From: Nymphaea colorata | Taxonomy: Eukaryota; Streptophyta; Magnoliopsida; Nymphaeales; Nymphaeaceae | NCBI RefSeq assembly: GCF_008831285.2 | Contig: NC_045144.1 | Coordinates: 9,897,886-9,961,885 of the forward strand | Reading direction: 5' to 3' | Length of the DNA stretch: 64,000 nt | Shown here: positions 46,769 to 58,437 of the stretch, piece after piece | Layout: each line of letters opens with the position of its first letter | Position numbering within the stretch: position 1 is the stretch's first letter | Translations under genes and position numbers: made by a program | The notes under the pieces: model-generated | What the model was told of the DNA's origin: nothing | What the model saw: the letters and a program-made list of their open reading frames with translations, nothing else | The model's database searches: none

Positions 46769-47922
46769 ATTTGAATTACAGAAAAGAAGAAAGTACTTGG
46801 TTACAGACGAGAGTTGAAGTGCTAGCAGGTAGCTATGCTTAAATGGGGAGCATTGCATGGATGTTGGTCAGAGTTCAAGAGTGGACTGCATTTAGTCTAC
46901 TTTTTTTTCCCATCAGCATAATGCAAGGTTCTGTTTAGAAAACAGTGGTTAAATGAAGAAATAATTTTAAAAAGTGTGCTTCTTTTCTTAAAAATTTTGA
47001 TTTCAAATATATGAACTGTAAATCCCACAAGTTACTTTAGTAGCATCTTTTTGTTTTGAGGTGGTTTTGCCATTTTGGTATTTCAAAGAACTGACAAGAA
47101 AGACGTGTAACTAAATGACACATCGAAGCATTGCTTTGCCATTCCCCACAAGATCCTATTTACAATCGATGCCTAAACAGAAAAAAGATGAACGTAAATT
47201 ACATACCTCAAAAACACAGCAACAAGCCTTGAGAGTCTTCGTTCGACCAATATCTCCAAGAAGCTTAATCATGGGACCGCTATTAATATAATCAAACTCA
47301 AAAGATTGCAAGCATGGTATTGCAAACTCTGAGTTTGTTAAGCCAAAGTGTAAAATCATCAAGTCTGTGAGATATGCAGCAGATATCGGCATATCTTTGT
47401 TGTGCTCTCATAACCTTTAATTGTCAACCTTTTAAGTTGTGGGCACTCGCCCAGCATTCTGCAGAGGTGACCTCTATCAAAAGCCACAGTACCAGTATGC
47501 AAGATTAGACTCTTGATAACAGGAAACATAACCACGTCATCAGTTCTGAATTTGAAATCACAGTTGTCCAACGTCAAATGCAACACAGATGTGCAATTGA
47601 ATAACTGTAGCGTCCCATCCAAGAGATGGAGGCATCTATATACCACCATCTCTATCATCGATTTCAATGAGGACAACTTTTCAAACCCCATTAAGGAAGT
47701 CGCCCAACAAGGCTCCAGGCATGTAGAGTCGTAGACCATCAACCTCAAGAGTCTGATTTCTTCACAATAGTCGACCAGTTCCTATTGAGTCATGACTCAT
47801 ACCTGCGCGGATTCAAGTTGAAGGTGACTTTGAGTAATGAATCTGAAAAGAGGCATCTTGAAATATGAATACGTCCATCGTTGCTGTAAAGAAAGTTGAG
47901 GAATTGAGTCTCATGGTGGACA
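46769..47922. repeat. Left arm of 2.3-kb F-box palindrome
   Basis: The reverse complement matches 47949-49083 from ATTTGAATTACAGAAAAGAA at the outer end to GAGTCTCATGGTGGACA at the inner end. High similarity by eye with few indels, across exons, introns and flank alike. Confidence 0.92.
47150..47760 (-). pseudogene. F-box family LRR part (copy 4, left palindrome arm)
   Basis: Minus strand 47748-47359: LFNCTSVLHLTLDNCDFKFR, MFPVIKSLILHTGTVAFD, LCRMLGECPQLKRLTIKGYE. After a frameshift come AAYLTDLMILHFGLTN, CLQSFEFDYINSGPMIKLLG and CVFE plus donor GTATGT (47392-47207). The region upstream of LFNCTSVL (47620-47740) carries, on the opposite strand, SKRWRHLYTTISIIDFNEDN, the F-box end. Head and LRR are thus inverted relative to each other in this arm, and no complete gene can be assembled. 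Confidence 0.7.
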
Positions 47923-48002
47923 CTCTTGACAAGTCACCTTCTTTACAATGTCCACCATGAGACTCAATTCCTCAACTTTCTTTACAGCAACGACAAATGT
48001 AT

Positions 48003-48350
48003 TCATATTTCAAGATGCCTCTTTTCGGTTTCATTACTCAAAGTCACCTTCAACTTGAATCCACGCAGGTATAGGTCATGACTCAATAGGAACTGGTTGA
48101 CTATTGTGAAGAAATTAGGCTCTTGAGGTTGATGGTCTACATGCCTGGAGCCATGTTGGGCGACTTCCTCAATGGGGTTTGAAAAGTTGTCCTCGTTGAA
48201 ATCGATGATAGGGATGGTGGTATATAGATGCCTCCATCTCTTGGATGGGATGTTGCAGTTATTCAATTGCACATCCGTGTTGCATTTTATGTTGGACAAC
48301 TGTGATTTCGAATTCAGAACCGATGACGTAGCTATGTTTCCTGTCATCAA
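48003..48350 (-). pseudogene. F-box/N-terminal part (right palindrome arm, minus strand)
   Basis: Reads PSKRWRHLYTTIPIIDFNED, FSNPIEEVAQHGSRHVDHQP, NFFTIVNQFLLSHDLYLRGF and KLKVTLSNETEKRHLEI: the F-box C-terminal half and linker, colinear with copy 1 but without its TAG. The first ~45 codons of the open frame are the antisense of the LRR part and not F-box sequence. Confidence 0.65.
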
Positions 48351-48710
48351 GAGTCTAATCTTACGTACTGGTACTGTGGCTCTTGATACAGGTCACCTCT
48401 GCAGAATGCTAGGTGAGTGCCCCCAACTTAAGGGTTATGAGAGCACAACAAAGATATGCCGATGTCTGCTGCATATCTCACAGACTTGATGATTTTACAC
48501 TCTGGCTTAACAAACTTAGAGATTGCAATGTCATGCTTGCAATCTTTTGAGTTTGATTGTATTAATAGTGATCTCATGATTAAGCTTCTTGGAGATATTG
48601 GTCGAGCGAAGACTCTCAAGGCTTGTTGCTGTGTTTTAGAGGTATGTAATTTACATTCATATTTTTTTTCGTTTAGGCATCGATTGCAAACAGGATCTTG
48701 TGGGGAATGA
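48172..48710 (+). pseudogene. F-box family LRR part (copy 5, right palindrome arm)
   Basis: The plus strand mirrors copy 4: LFNCTSVLHFMLDNCDFEFR, MFPVIKSLILRTGTVALD, LCRMLGECPQLK (lacking the RLTI residues), then AAYLTDLMILHSGLTNLEIA, FEFDCINSDLMIKLLGDIGR and CVLEVCN at about 48647. It points away from the palindrome centre. Confidence 0.7.
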
Positions 48711-49189
48711 CAAAGCAATGCTTCGATGTGTCATTTAGTTACACATGTCTCTCTTGTCAGTTCTTTGAAATACCAAAAATGGCAAAACCACCTCAAAACA
48801 AAAAGATGTTACTAAAGTAACTTGTGGGATTTGCAGTTCATATATTTGAAATCAAAATTTATAAGAAAAGAAGCACACTTTTTAAAATTATTTCTTCATT
48901 TCACCACTGTTTTCTAAACAGAACTTTGCATTATGCTGATGAGAAAAAAAAGTAGACTAAATGTAGTCCACTCTTGAACTCTGACTAGTATCTATGCAAT
49001 GCTCCCCATTTAAGCAAAGCTACCTGCTAGCACTTCAACTTTCATCTATAACCAAGTACTTTCTTCTTTTCTGTAATTCAAATATGCATATAGAGAGAGA
49101 GTGAGAGAGAGAGCCACCAGTCAAATCATGGTCAAAGAAACACAGAACGCCATAAAATCAATCTATTAAAACAAAGAAAAGAACGAAAG

Positions 49190-49560
49190 AGAAGAGAGTC
49201 ATTCAGCCAGTAAACAAAATGCAGCTAACGAGACCTCGTGGCAAGAAGGGAAAAGCTAAAAAAGAAGTTGAAGGAATAGCACAATGACCAGCGAGAGAGT
49301 ACCTCTTTTATCCTGCCACCTTAGCCAGTGACAGCGACAAAGGAGGGCTGGCAACCCTCTGTCGCCAGAAAAGGGAGGGCTTTCATGCCCTCTTTTCGGC
49401 TTTTTCCCTGGGGAAGAGGGCATCGAAGCCCTTGTATGAAGCATGTTTGTACATATGAAGGCCGGCCGGCCGAAGAGAGAGAGGGAGAGAAACGAAGGAC
49501 ACACTCAGCCATGGGCTTGTGTGTGTGAGAGAGAGAGAGAGAGGAACCTAGACGCCCCGG
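49190..49560. repeat. F-box family leader block, copy L1
   Basis: Contains ATGCAGCTAACGAGACCTCG, then AAAAGGGAGGGCTTTCATGC, CCCTGGGGAAGAGGGCATCG and TTTGTACATATGAAGGCCGG with GA runs. The same order recurs at 49735-49905, 52478-52690 and, degraded, 36176-36320. Confidence 0.6.
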
Positions 49561-49734
49561 TGGAGGAAGGAGAGAGAGTTTTGAGTTTAATGCCAGGACC
49601 GAGAGAGAGAGAGGAACCTGGACGGAGGAACGAGAGAGAGTTCTGAGTTTAAGAGCCTTCGAGGCTATCCAACATTCGGCGGCTGCTCCATGTCCCGCAA
49701 GGGCTTCACACCAAATCTTTCATGGAGACTCCAA

Positions 49735-49905
49735 ATATTTCATGAAGAAGAGAGGGCTCTCATGCCCTCCTTTCCGCTTGTTTGCTGGGGAAGAGGGCAT
49801 TAAAGCCCTCCTGCGAAGTCTCTTTGTACATATGAAGCCGGCCGGCCGAATAGAGAGAGAGAGAGAGAAAAGAAGGACGCACCTGGCCATGGGCTTGTGA
49901 GAGAG
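49735..49905. repeat. F-box family leader block, copy L2
   Basis: GAGGGCTCTCATGCCCTCCT, TGGGGAAGAGGGCATTAAAG, CTTTGTACATATGAAGCCGG and a GA run; a direct repeat of the second half of L1, about 0.4 kb away. Confidence 0.65.
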
Positions 49906-50099
49906 AGAAGGCCGGCTTGGATTTTTGGGGGGGGAAAAAAATTCCCGGTAAACTGACATGGGAGGTAAATTTTCCTTTTTCTTGTTCCAGCCATGTTTGA
50001 TGTCCTGGAATTTTTTTCCAGGGTAAAATTTTTTCATAAAAAAATTTTTTGACCGTTAAACTTCCCTTGTTTAAAAAGTCAAATAGAAACATGGCAACC

Positions 50100-50669
50100 T
50101 TAAACCAAAATCATAAACATTTCACTGTTAAGGAGTGTGCATAACGATATGTTGTATGTGAAAATTCGAGTAATTTGACAGTAAAATAGAATATAACACC
50201 AAATAACTTACAGTAACGAACCAAAACGGCACCAATTCAACACGAAAATCAATCTAGCTTCCTATTCTTGTTTCATGAAGTGCCCATAAACAATGAAATG
50301 AATGTAGTTCTTTTTTTCTCGTTTTACAAAGTGCCCATGAACTCCTAATCTAGATAGAACAAAAGGGAAAACCACACGAAACGGAACACAGAAAGCAGCA
50401 ACTGTAACGAAAGTATGCATTGTATACAAGTATTGAAACACTCATTATCATGCGCTCTGATGAAATCCTTTAAAATTGATGCAAAGAGTTAATTTGGTTA
50501 TCATACTTTGTGAATGGAAAGTTACTTTTACCATTGCTAAAATAACGCTCTTGTTAATTGATCAAAATTATGTGTATGATCTTACGCAGCTGGACTGGGC
50601 AATCTGACAAGCACTCACAGCAAAATCTGGACCAAACATGTCCACTGCAAAGACCAACAGTGTAATAGA
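50100..50669. other. Intergenic, nothing recognised
   Basis: AT-rich DNA between the leader block and the subtilase fragment. No coding or repeat signal is clear apart from TTTTTTCCAGGGTAAAATTT at 50011-50030 just upstream. Confidence 0.4.
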
Positions 50670-51520
50670 TGAAGCATGTTCTCATTTAACAGAAATGCAT
50701 TCTCTGGGTTTGCACAACATTTATCTGAGACAGAAGCAGCTGCAATCGCCAAAAAACCAGGAGTTGTGTCAGTGTTACCTGATCCAGTTTTTGAGCTTCA
50801 TACTACCAGATCATGGGATCTGGATTTTTTGCAGGTTGGGGTATCTGAAGATGTGTATCACAGCTGAAGCTCTGAATCATCCAGCAGTGGTGCAGACACT
50901 ATAATTGGCATATTGGATACAGGTATCACTAAAGAAACCAAGAATGGCCCCATGGCTCAACAAAGGGATATGGTTTTGAGTTTTTTATTGTAACATGCAG
51001 GAATTTGGCGAGAGTCCCCTAGTTTATTGCTGATAAAGAAATGTTTCCAGTTCCTTCTCGTTGGAAGGGAGTCTGTGACTCTGTATGACTGCCAAAGGTT
51101 TCAGTGCCTCTAATTGCAACAAGTAATTTGAACTCCAATTCTTTGTTTGCAGCTTGAAATTGTATAATTACTGAAAAATACCCTCCCTGTATACCTGTAA
51201 CAGGAAGTTGATTGGAGCAAGGTACTATAATGAGGAGTCCAAGGTAACAGCATGGACAACAGACCAAACACGGAGTGACAGTATTGGCCATGGATCTCAT
51301 ACATCGTCCACTGCAGCAGGTGTTGCTGTTCCTGCTGCCAACTACCAACTGATGGAGTCGACACGACCTACTGTCCCTCTCGCTTGGAGCCTCCCCCTAT
51401 TTCAGACCAGACTTTATCCTATAGCCATTGGTGCATTCCATGCGGTAGAAAATTGGATAGTGGTTGTGTGCTCAGCTGGGAACATATCTAAATCCAACTT
51501 AGATAACGGGTTAACCATTA
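50670..51520 (+). pseudogene. Subtilisin-like serine protease (S8) fragment
   Basis: Plus strand: NAFSGFAQHLSETEAAAIAK and VSVLPDPVFELHTTRSWD (end of the I9 propeptide and start of the mature enzyme). After one TGA comes ADTIIGILDTGI, the catalytic Asp motif. FPVPSRWKGVCDS then KLIGARYYNEESKV and SIGHGSHTSSTAAG (catalytic His) follow. A deletion then joins to PIAIGAFHAVENWIVVVCSAGN. The oxyanion Asn and catalytic Ser regions are absent. The family is secreted plant subtilases of ~750 residues; this remnant covers the N-terminal 40% with stops, shifts and a possible intron (acceptor ACATGCAG near 50993-51000). Confidence 0.8.
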
Positions 51521-51797
51521 CTAGGACTACTAAACATGAGACCGGAAGCCAAGACTCGATCAACATTCAACACCTAATTCAGCACGTAAGAGAAAGTTTC
51601 AAGAGATCCTTCACCTATGAACTTCAAAAAACAAGGCTATGTTGAAGAACAATTACTACTCGTATCAATTTCTGGTCATCGGTATATGCTCTACAAATAA
51701 AAATGCAGTGAGTAAATTCATAAGCATATTAGAACAAAATGCAGAACAGGAAAAAAAATGGTTTCTAAGAAAAAGAGAAATTTGAAGAGCGGACAGA

Positions 51798-51960
51798 AGT
51801 AGAGATGGGGCGAGAGAGGGGAAGTGGAGGACACACAGTTCTCCTTCCAGGCGTCTCGTTCTGTTGTGTTCCTATGGACACAACGCGTGCGGCGGACACA
51901 CAGAAGGAAAGGCAGAGGGAGAGAAACAAAGTAGAGATGGGGCGAGAGAGGGGAAGTGGA
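51798..51960. repeat. Direct repeat AGTAGAGATGGGGCGAGAGA, two copies 132 bp apart
   Basis: A ~32-bp purine-rich block ending GGGGAAGTGGA occurs at 51798 and 51930. Confidence 0.85.
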
Positions 51961-52048
51961 ACGATCTTACCTGTGAAGCGGTGGCGGGGGAGAATAGACG
52001 CGATGGAAGAAGCCATAACGGACAAAAATGGAATCGCCGACCGACTTT

Positions 52049-52074
52049 TTTCCAGGGTAAATTTACCCTGGAAA
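52049..52074. repeat. 26-bp perfect palindrome
   Basis: A self-complementary sequence centred on GGGTAAATTTACCC, flanked by TTTCCA and TGGAAA. The half-site TTTTCCAGGGTAAA recurs at about 50013. Confidence 0.95.
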
Positions 52075-52253
52075 TCCGTTTTGAGCGAGTGAATTTTTCC
52101 AGCGTTTGATAAGGCTGGTTCAAACCGTACTGAAAAGGAAAAAAAACACTCGATGAACAGTGTTTTTCCGTGGCCAAGTGAAAAGGCTGATCGTGTGGCT
52201 CGAAGGAAATGAAGAGCAAGATGATCAACAATGAACTTTTCGTGTCAATAATA

Positions 52254-52446
52254 AGTCTAATCGAAATTGTTCGAAGAGTGCACCTTGGTGACAAAGAAAC
52301 AGTTTACAGATTTCATTCTCATAGATGTGAAGAGAGAGAGAGTCACCAGTCTAATCGAAATTGTTAGAAGGTGCACCTTGGTGACAAAGAAACAGTTTAC
52401 AGATTTCATTCTTATAAATGTGAAGAGAGAGAGAGAGAGAGTCACC
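52254..52446. repeat. 94-bp tandem duplication
   Basis: AGTCTAATCGAAATTGTT...GTGCACCTTGGTGACAAAG occurs at 52254 and 52348, each ending in a GA tract and GTCACCAG. Confidence 0.9.
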
Positions 52447-52477
52447 AGTCACATGACGCCAAACGAGAAAAAAAAAA

Positions 52478-52690
52478 ACTCATTCAGCAGTAGATAAAAT
52501 TGGTAGACAATATGCAGCGATCCAGACCTCATGGCGAGTAGGAAAAAGCTAAAAAATAAATTGAAATGATAACGCAATCACCTTTCAGCTTCGCGAACAA
52601 CAGCAACAGAGGAGGGCTGGGCCGGCTGGCAACCCTCTATCCTCGGAAAAGGGAAGCTTTCATGCCCTCTTTTCGGCCGAGGTGATCAAA
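52478..52690. repeat. F-box family leader block, copy L3
   Basis: ATGCAGCGATCCAGACCTCA, AGGAAAAAGCTAAAAAATAA and GAAGCTTTCATGCCCTCTTT match the first half of L1. Confidence 0.6.
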
Positions 52691-54900
52691 TTGCAGTATC
52701 GAATTGTTTGTGAACAGGGCCTTGTAGGCAATGAGAGGTGTTTCATTTTTTGAATCAGTCTCTGAAATGGAAATTAACGATGATGTTAATTTCATGAAGC
52801 AAACGGGCAACTACTCACGATCTCTATTGCCCTCAACAGTATACCACACTATGAATTTTTATACTCTAGCGGGAAACCCTTCTGAAAAAAAAAAAAAAAA
52901 AAAAAGCAAGTCGATAATCCCAAATTTTAGGATCCATTGGGAAATAAAATTAAAAAATATCTGATATTTACTTATTAAAAGCTCACAAAAAGTTCCGGAT
53001 TCTTCTTTTTTCCGGTTAACTAATTAGGTTTTAATATTTTGGGCATTCAATGTAAGTTCTGCATCATGTTGGGCTCATACCTTTTACCGGGATGTAGTTA
53101 GACCCCATTTTAAGTGTGTTAAAAGCATGTGGATGTTTAGCCTCTAGAAATGTGTGAGTGTACCTTATGAAACCAACAAACTAGGGAGCAAAAATTTGAT
53201 GAACATTGAACAATACCTTGAAGATAGCACTCTTTATGGCTCAAACTGAAAGGTATGCTACTACATGCCATCAACCCGACCGTTGGGAAGGGAGACTGGG
53301 CACTTCTCATGTTTTTTGCTTTTATTAATTTTTGAGTAAATAGTTGGGAAGGGAGGATGAGGGGGTGTGGATGGTAATTATTTGAAGAAAATATGAGATT
53401 GGCTACTTCAAAATAAGTATGTCTGAAACATCTTTTGCGGATATAAGACTGATCTAGTTGGTTTTATGAATGGTATGTAGCTCTTATGACCCGATATGGT
53501 CCATTTTGAACTGATACAAAGCTGGTTCCTTATATTATGGGGATTTAAAGGGTGAAATTCTGGTGTTGTGAATAATAAAGTTTTGAAGATGTAGACTTTT
53601 GTTTTTTATGGCCTTAATTCATTTATTTATTTTATATTATGTCCTGCATGAAATGAATGGTTATTCATTAAGCATGTTAGAAAATTAAAATGTTGATATT
53701 CAGAATGGTAAGTCTTTAATTAAATCGTTTTTAATCCCACCAAAGTGAGTGAGCATAATTTACTTGAGAAATCTTTTCATTATAAGAAAAATCTACATTT
53801 AGATTGTGTTTAAACTCATATGATATGATACTGCTACCCAAAAGTAGTATGTCGTGTTCAAGATAATAAGCGTGGTAAAATATAAATATTGACATTTCAA
53901 ATGTTTAGCTAGTCAGACTGAAAGGTGCCTTGGTTTCATCATTATTGTGCTTTAACCTTTTCTAATTTTACCAAATACGAGATAATAGCCCTTTCTGTAA
54001 AATATGAGATTTAGGCCGATTTATTATTTAAAAATCAGAAAGAAAAAGGACAGGCATATAGTCAATTTCATAAAGAAATATATAAATAACTGTAGGTATG
54101 TCGTCCAGAAAATATGTGATGAATATCTTGAATTTGATGCATAAAAATTATATAGTAGACAAGATGTAACATAGCTTAAACATTTTGTAGAAAGCACACG
54201 ATTATGTAAGCTTTCCTGTTGAAAATTTTGATCAATTTTAGCACAATTCTTTTAGGTTATAGAGGAAATATATGTTTCTTCCTCAAATGTTCATGATCTT
54301 TTCTTTCTTGTTATTTGGTTTCTTAACAACTATTGTTACTTGTTTTTATCTGCAATGTCTTTTATCTGCTAAACAGTATCTCTTATTTACTTTCCCAATT
54401 TAGTGATCCATAACCAAATAACATAGTTTTTTATGTTATGTGGGAACAAATGCATGTGATAAACATGAACTCAACGGTTTTTTATTGGTGCACCTACCAA
54501 TCAAATTGAAATAATTTTTTATTTACTAAAATTTTCTTATTTTTAAAATTTGTAATAAATAAATATATGATCAAGTCTAGTGGGAGATTGTTAGGATCAA
54601 ACCTACTGTAATAGTCATATATTGATGAAAATGAAGCATTAGAACTGACAACGTACCCTCGTTTTGGTTAAATCCGGTTTCTCTCAAACTTTGTCGCAGC
54701 ATGCAAGGGGAGAAGCCAAGCTTCTGTTCTTGGATGACAAAAACAAACTTAAGTTAAAGAAATAAAAACTTGATTGGGTTGTAATTTCACCAAAACTTTG
54801 GCTAGTTGTTCTTGTAAAGAGTAAATTTTCAAACATACGAAAGTGGAAACCCCATAAGTTAATTTAAAAGCATTAAACTACATGGTAGTTGGTATAGATG
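52691..54900. other. AT-rich intergenic DNA
   Basis: No recognisable gene. A poly-A run at 52887-52905 could mark a retroposed 3' end, but nothing upstream of it is recognisable. Confidence 0.4.
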
Positions 54901-54917
54901 TTCTTTGAAATAGAAGA

Positions 54918-55790
54918 ATGGCGACCGTTGGCCAAAAGAAGACACAAGAGGAGAGAGAAGCTCTCCTAGGGTGTCTTCGAAATAGGAAGACCAGGCATCG
55001 GCGAGTTTCGGTGGCCCGGAGGGGCAGTGAGTGGTCTCGGAGTCCCTTTGGGATAGTGCGGAGTTTCCTCCGCTGCAAGCTTCGTCGGGTATGGTTAGGG
55101 GAAAAATCCCTTTGGTGATTCCTGAGGCGATGGAGACCGAGAGGGGAGGAGGTGGCCACGCGATTGGAGCAGCCGGGGCCAGCTGGGGCTCGGAAGTGGC
55201 CGGAAATTTCTGTGAAACGTTGAACGGTAAAGGGAACGGTTCCGCCCTCATCTCGCTAGAAGCCCTCGCTTAAATCTTGGGCTCAGAAACTTGTTCAAGA
55301 AGAAATGGATGAGGAAGATGACGGGGAGGCATTGGAGTAGATTGCAATGCGGACTTTCACCTCGCATTTTCATTCCCAGGGGAGACATGGAGCTAATGAA
55401 ACGGCCGTTTGGTGTGTTGCCTAGTCGGTGGAGAACCCAGACGGGGAATGGAGTACGATCCTGTTCATGAATGGTTTGAAGAAGTTGTGGCAGGAGGTCA
55501 AGAATCCGCAGTTCTCCTTCCTAAACCGCAATACCTTGCTTGTTAGGGTAAGCAACCAGCAAGACCTGGCCATTATTCTGCGCACTGGGGCGTGGAAGAT
55601 TAGTGGACACTTACTGGTGGCCAGCCGTTGGCAACCAGGTATGAAGCCTGTCGTTGAGGACTCTATGAAGTTACTCATTTGGCTTTGGCTTCGTCTTCCC
55701 AGCCACGATCTTGTGGAATGCCAGAGTCTTTCGAGCTATTGCTCGCGGCCTTGGGGGAACACTGGCATAGGGCATTAAGATTGGTTATAA
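54918..55790 (+). pseudogene. LINE (non-LTR) ORF1 fragment with DUF4283-like domain
   Basis: 55428-55778 reads ENPDGEWSTILFMNGLKKLW, FSFLNRNTLLVRVSNQQDLA, ILRTGAWKISGHLLVASRWQ, PGMKPVV and SMKLLIWLWLRLPSHDLVE. This matches the pattern of the plant DUF4283 domain (W..G.W.I.GH.L...RW.PG....S......W.RLP), found at the N-terminus of L1-type ORF1 proteins. Upstream frames (54918-55118, 55031-55273) are GC-richer than the surroundings and probably the ORF1 start, with shifts. No zinc knuckle, endonuclease or RT follows, so the 3' part is missing, unlike the common 5' truncation of LINEs. Confidence 0.6.
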
Positions 55791-57560
55791 CATGGCTTTC
55801 TTATTCGGGATTGGATTAGAACTCAAACTGAATTGAACCAATCTAGTGAAATCGAATAAACATTGGTATATCAGATCTGAATGGCTGAATCCCATTGACT
55901 CGAATTCCATTGACTCACAACCCAGATTCATTTCAGGAATACCAATTTATATCAAATAAGAAACAGTAGATTACAGTTGGGTTTGAATTGTGGTTTTTAA
56001 GCATCTAATCCATTTGGTAGAGAGTCCAATAAAGATAATAGATTCTCACTTGTAACCATGTAGATCCATGTTTGTTTTGATCCAATCATCTAGTTAATTG
56101 AACAAATAAAATTTTGTTATTAAAAAATCCATTTTAAAATGTATATATTCAATGTTAGTTAAAAAATTACTTCGATAAAAGAATTTTTGGTTAATTGATT
56201 GCATTAATTTATCTTATATAGTTTACTTTATAAAACAATTTAATTAATTATTAAAGTATGCTTGTCTGGTTTAATTTAAAATTTTGTTTGGATAGCAAAC
56301 CAAAAATTTGTCTCAAGTATGCATTTTGAGTCTAAATTACAAAAGATACATATGAAGGAAATTTATAGTCTCAAACAGTAATCATGGATGATTATTCTTA
56401 TAAACCAAGTTCAACTTTTCAACATAATAATGCTGTACTAAGTTTGTTTTGAAAATACTAGTAGTCTGTTTTCATTAAGCTTCTGTTTTGCTACTATATT
56501 TATGTGATATTATTTCTTCATTTTAAGTTAAAATTTACTCAACAAATGTCAGACTTTATACAGTTTGATATACTTAAAACAAGATTCAAGTTTATCATGG
56601 ATTAGGGTCCATGAGAAAGAAATATGTTTATGAATCTTCATTTTCTAGCTATTGAGTGATAAAAAAACTAGACGTGGGTCAAAGGGGGTGGCTTATGGAA
56701 GAGTGATAAATCTTTAAAAGTTTAACCCTTTGTATAGATTTTATGTAATTTATTGTCAACAATTTAGGTTGGTTCCCTTGCTACAGCTTTTACCAAAACA
56801 ACCCAAAACGTGCCAGGTCCAAAGCCCAGCAAGGCAGAATGTCAAAAGATGTTCCGGATTTGGATTTACAGTTTTGGATTCAGATTCCATCGGATTAAGA
56901 TGGGTGAATCCGCATTCCGATGGGCGACTACGGATTCAGGTTCGGATATCTAAATTCGGATCCAAATATCATGTTAAGAAAAGTGTTATCCAAACGGATA
57001 AGATAATTATTTAAACCAAATCTGAATTCGATCGGATATCATTTTTAAATCCATATTCAATCCGATTTTTTATTCGGATGTTAAAATTTTTGCCATATCC
57101 ATTTCTTTTTTCAAAATATTTTGGATGGATATTCAATCTGAATCAAAATATTTTAGACTGATATCCAATCTGAATCCTATCAGTTGACATCCCTAATCTC
57201 ATATGTAATACCACAGAAATAAACAACTTTGCTAGGAGGGTTAAACTATTCCTAAAATGGTAAACAAAAATAGTTAACAAGTAGCTAGCTGTCGATGAAA
57301 TGTAGTTTGAAGTTGGGACATTACTAATAAAGGCTTCTTTTCCCTTTGCGCATTTTTCTTATTATGAAAATCCTCTTTAGCAGGGCTTAAACTTTTTCTC
57401 GTTAGGTTAACTTAATGTGGCACCACCCATCTCCACTATAGATGCATCCACCATATGGAAAAAGGTAGAATCTTTAGTGCTCAAAATCTGTAAGGCCATC
57501 TTAGACTCAATTTTCACTACAGTTACGAAACTACTTTAAGACAACAGGGGAAAAGTTACA
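55791..57560. other. AT-rich intergenic DNA with GGAT-rich degenerate segment
   Basis: 56855-57197 is rich in GGATTC/GGATAT/AATCCGA motifs and ends TTGACATCCCTAA, resembling one terminus of a common plant hAT-type MITE family (TTAGGGATGTCAA inverted). The other end is not clear. No coding signal. Confidence 0.4.
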
Positions 57561-57597
57561 GCTGCTAACATGGATATGATGAAAAAAGGGAACTAAG

Positions 57598-57650
57598 CAC
57601 ACACACACACACACAAACAACAACAACAACAACAACAACAACCACAACAA
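57598..57650. repeat. Microsatellite (CA)n(CAA)n
   Basis: A CA run at 57598-57615 continues into CAA triplets to 57650. Confidence 0.9.
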
Positions 57651-58437
57651 CTATATCCATCCAATTCACTATATTATAGATACACAGAATACAATAACAA
57701 TTCCCAACATTAAAGACCAAGAAGGCAAAATATTTGCACAATAGAGATATTAAGAAGGTAAGATGGTACATGTGATGCAAGTTGACAGAAGCATCCTTTT
57801 AAATCCATGGAATCCCTGGTTGGATACTGTGAGGGAAGAGAGGTCATTCCTCATGGGTTGCAAGGACCTCAGCTTGATCACATTTACATGGTGAGGGACC
57901 AGAATTGGGATACTATTATAGGTAATGGCTCTCACCTTCCCATGTATGACACCATTGGCAGTATGTGCTCAGAGAAAGGATTATGTGGTGGATGGTGCAT
58001 AAGAGGAACTTCATCATGAAACATATGATGGCACAGCTTTGAAGTAACTGGTAGAAGAGCCTCCTGTACTAACTCAACTCCCCAAATATATGGTCGTCAT
58101 GAAATTTTAGTAAGGGTATCACACCAATGATGGGAAGGAAAAAAAATACCTCACCAGGGGATTAAATAAAGAGAGAAATAAGAACCAACCTGGATTGCTT
58201 CTTCATGCACTGAAGCACATTTTCATATCTGTTCGTTTCCCAAATATCTGTGCCCCAGAGATCTTTCTCAACTCTGCCATTATGCTACCACCTTTTCCAA
58301 GCAGGCACCTATCTGATTGGATGGTACAAGAAGCTGAGCAAGCATATTTTTGTCACTAGCATTAAGAAGAGATCTTACTGTCCTACGTCACAGAGCAGCA
58401 GCAATCCTATCTGTTGCAGCCGTGAGGTTTGGAGCCA
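57651..58437. other. Unassigned DNA flanking copia C
   Basis: A short plus-strand frame (57807-58019) with DTIIGNGSHLPMYDTIGSM resembles the 'GNG...L.I..IGS' stretch after the protease of copia polyproteins, but is too short to assign. Nothing else recognised. Confidence 0.3.

Larger units (their letters stand above)
47949..49083. repeat. Right arm of 2.3-kb F-box palindrome
   Basis: Begins TGTCCACCATGAGACTC, the exact reverse complement of the inner end of the left arm, after a 26-bp spacer (47923-47948). Confidence 0.92.

Noticed and set aside
56855-57197. GGAT/ATCC-rich segment as a satellite
   Set aside because: No regular period could be seen; better explained as a degenerate transposon with one recognisable end.
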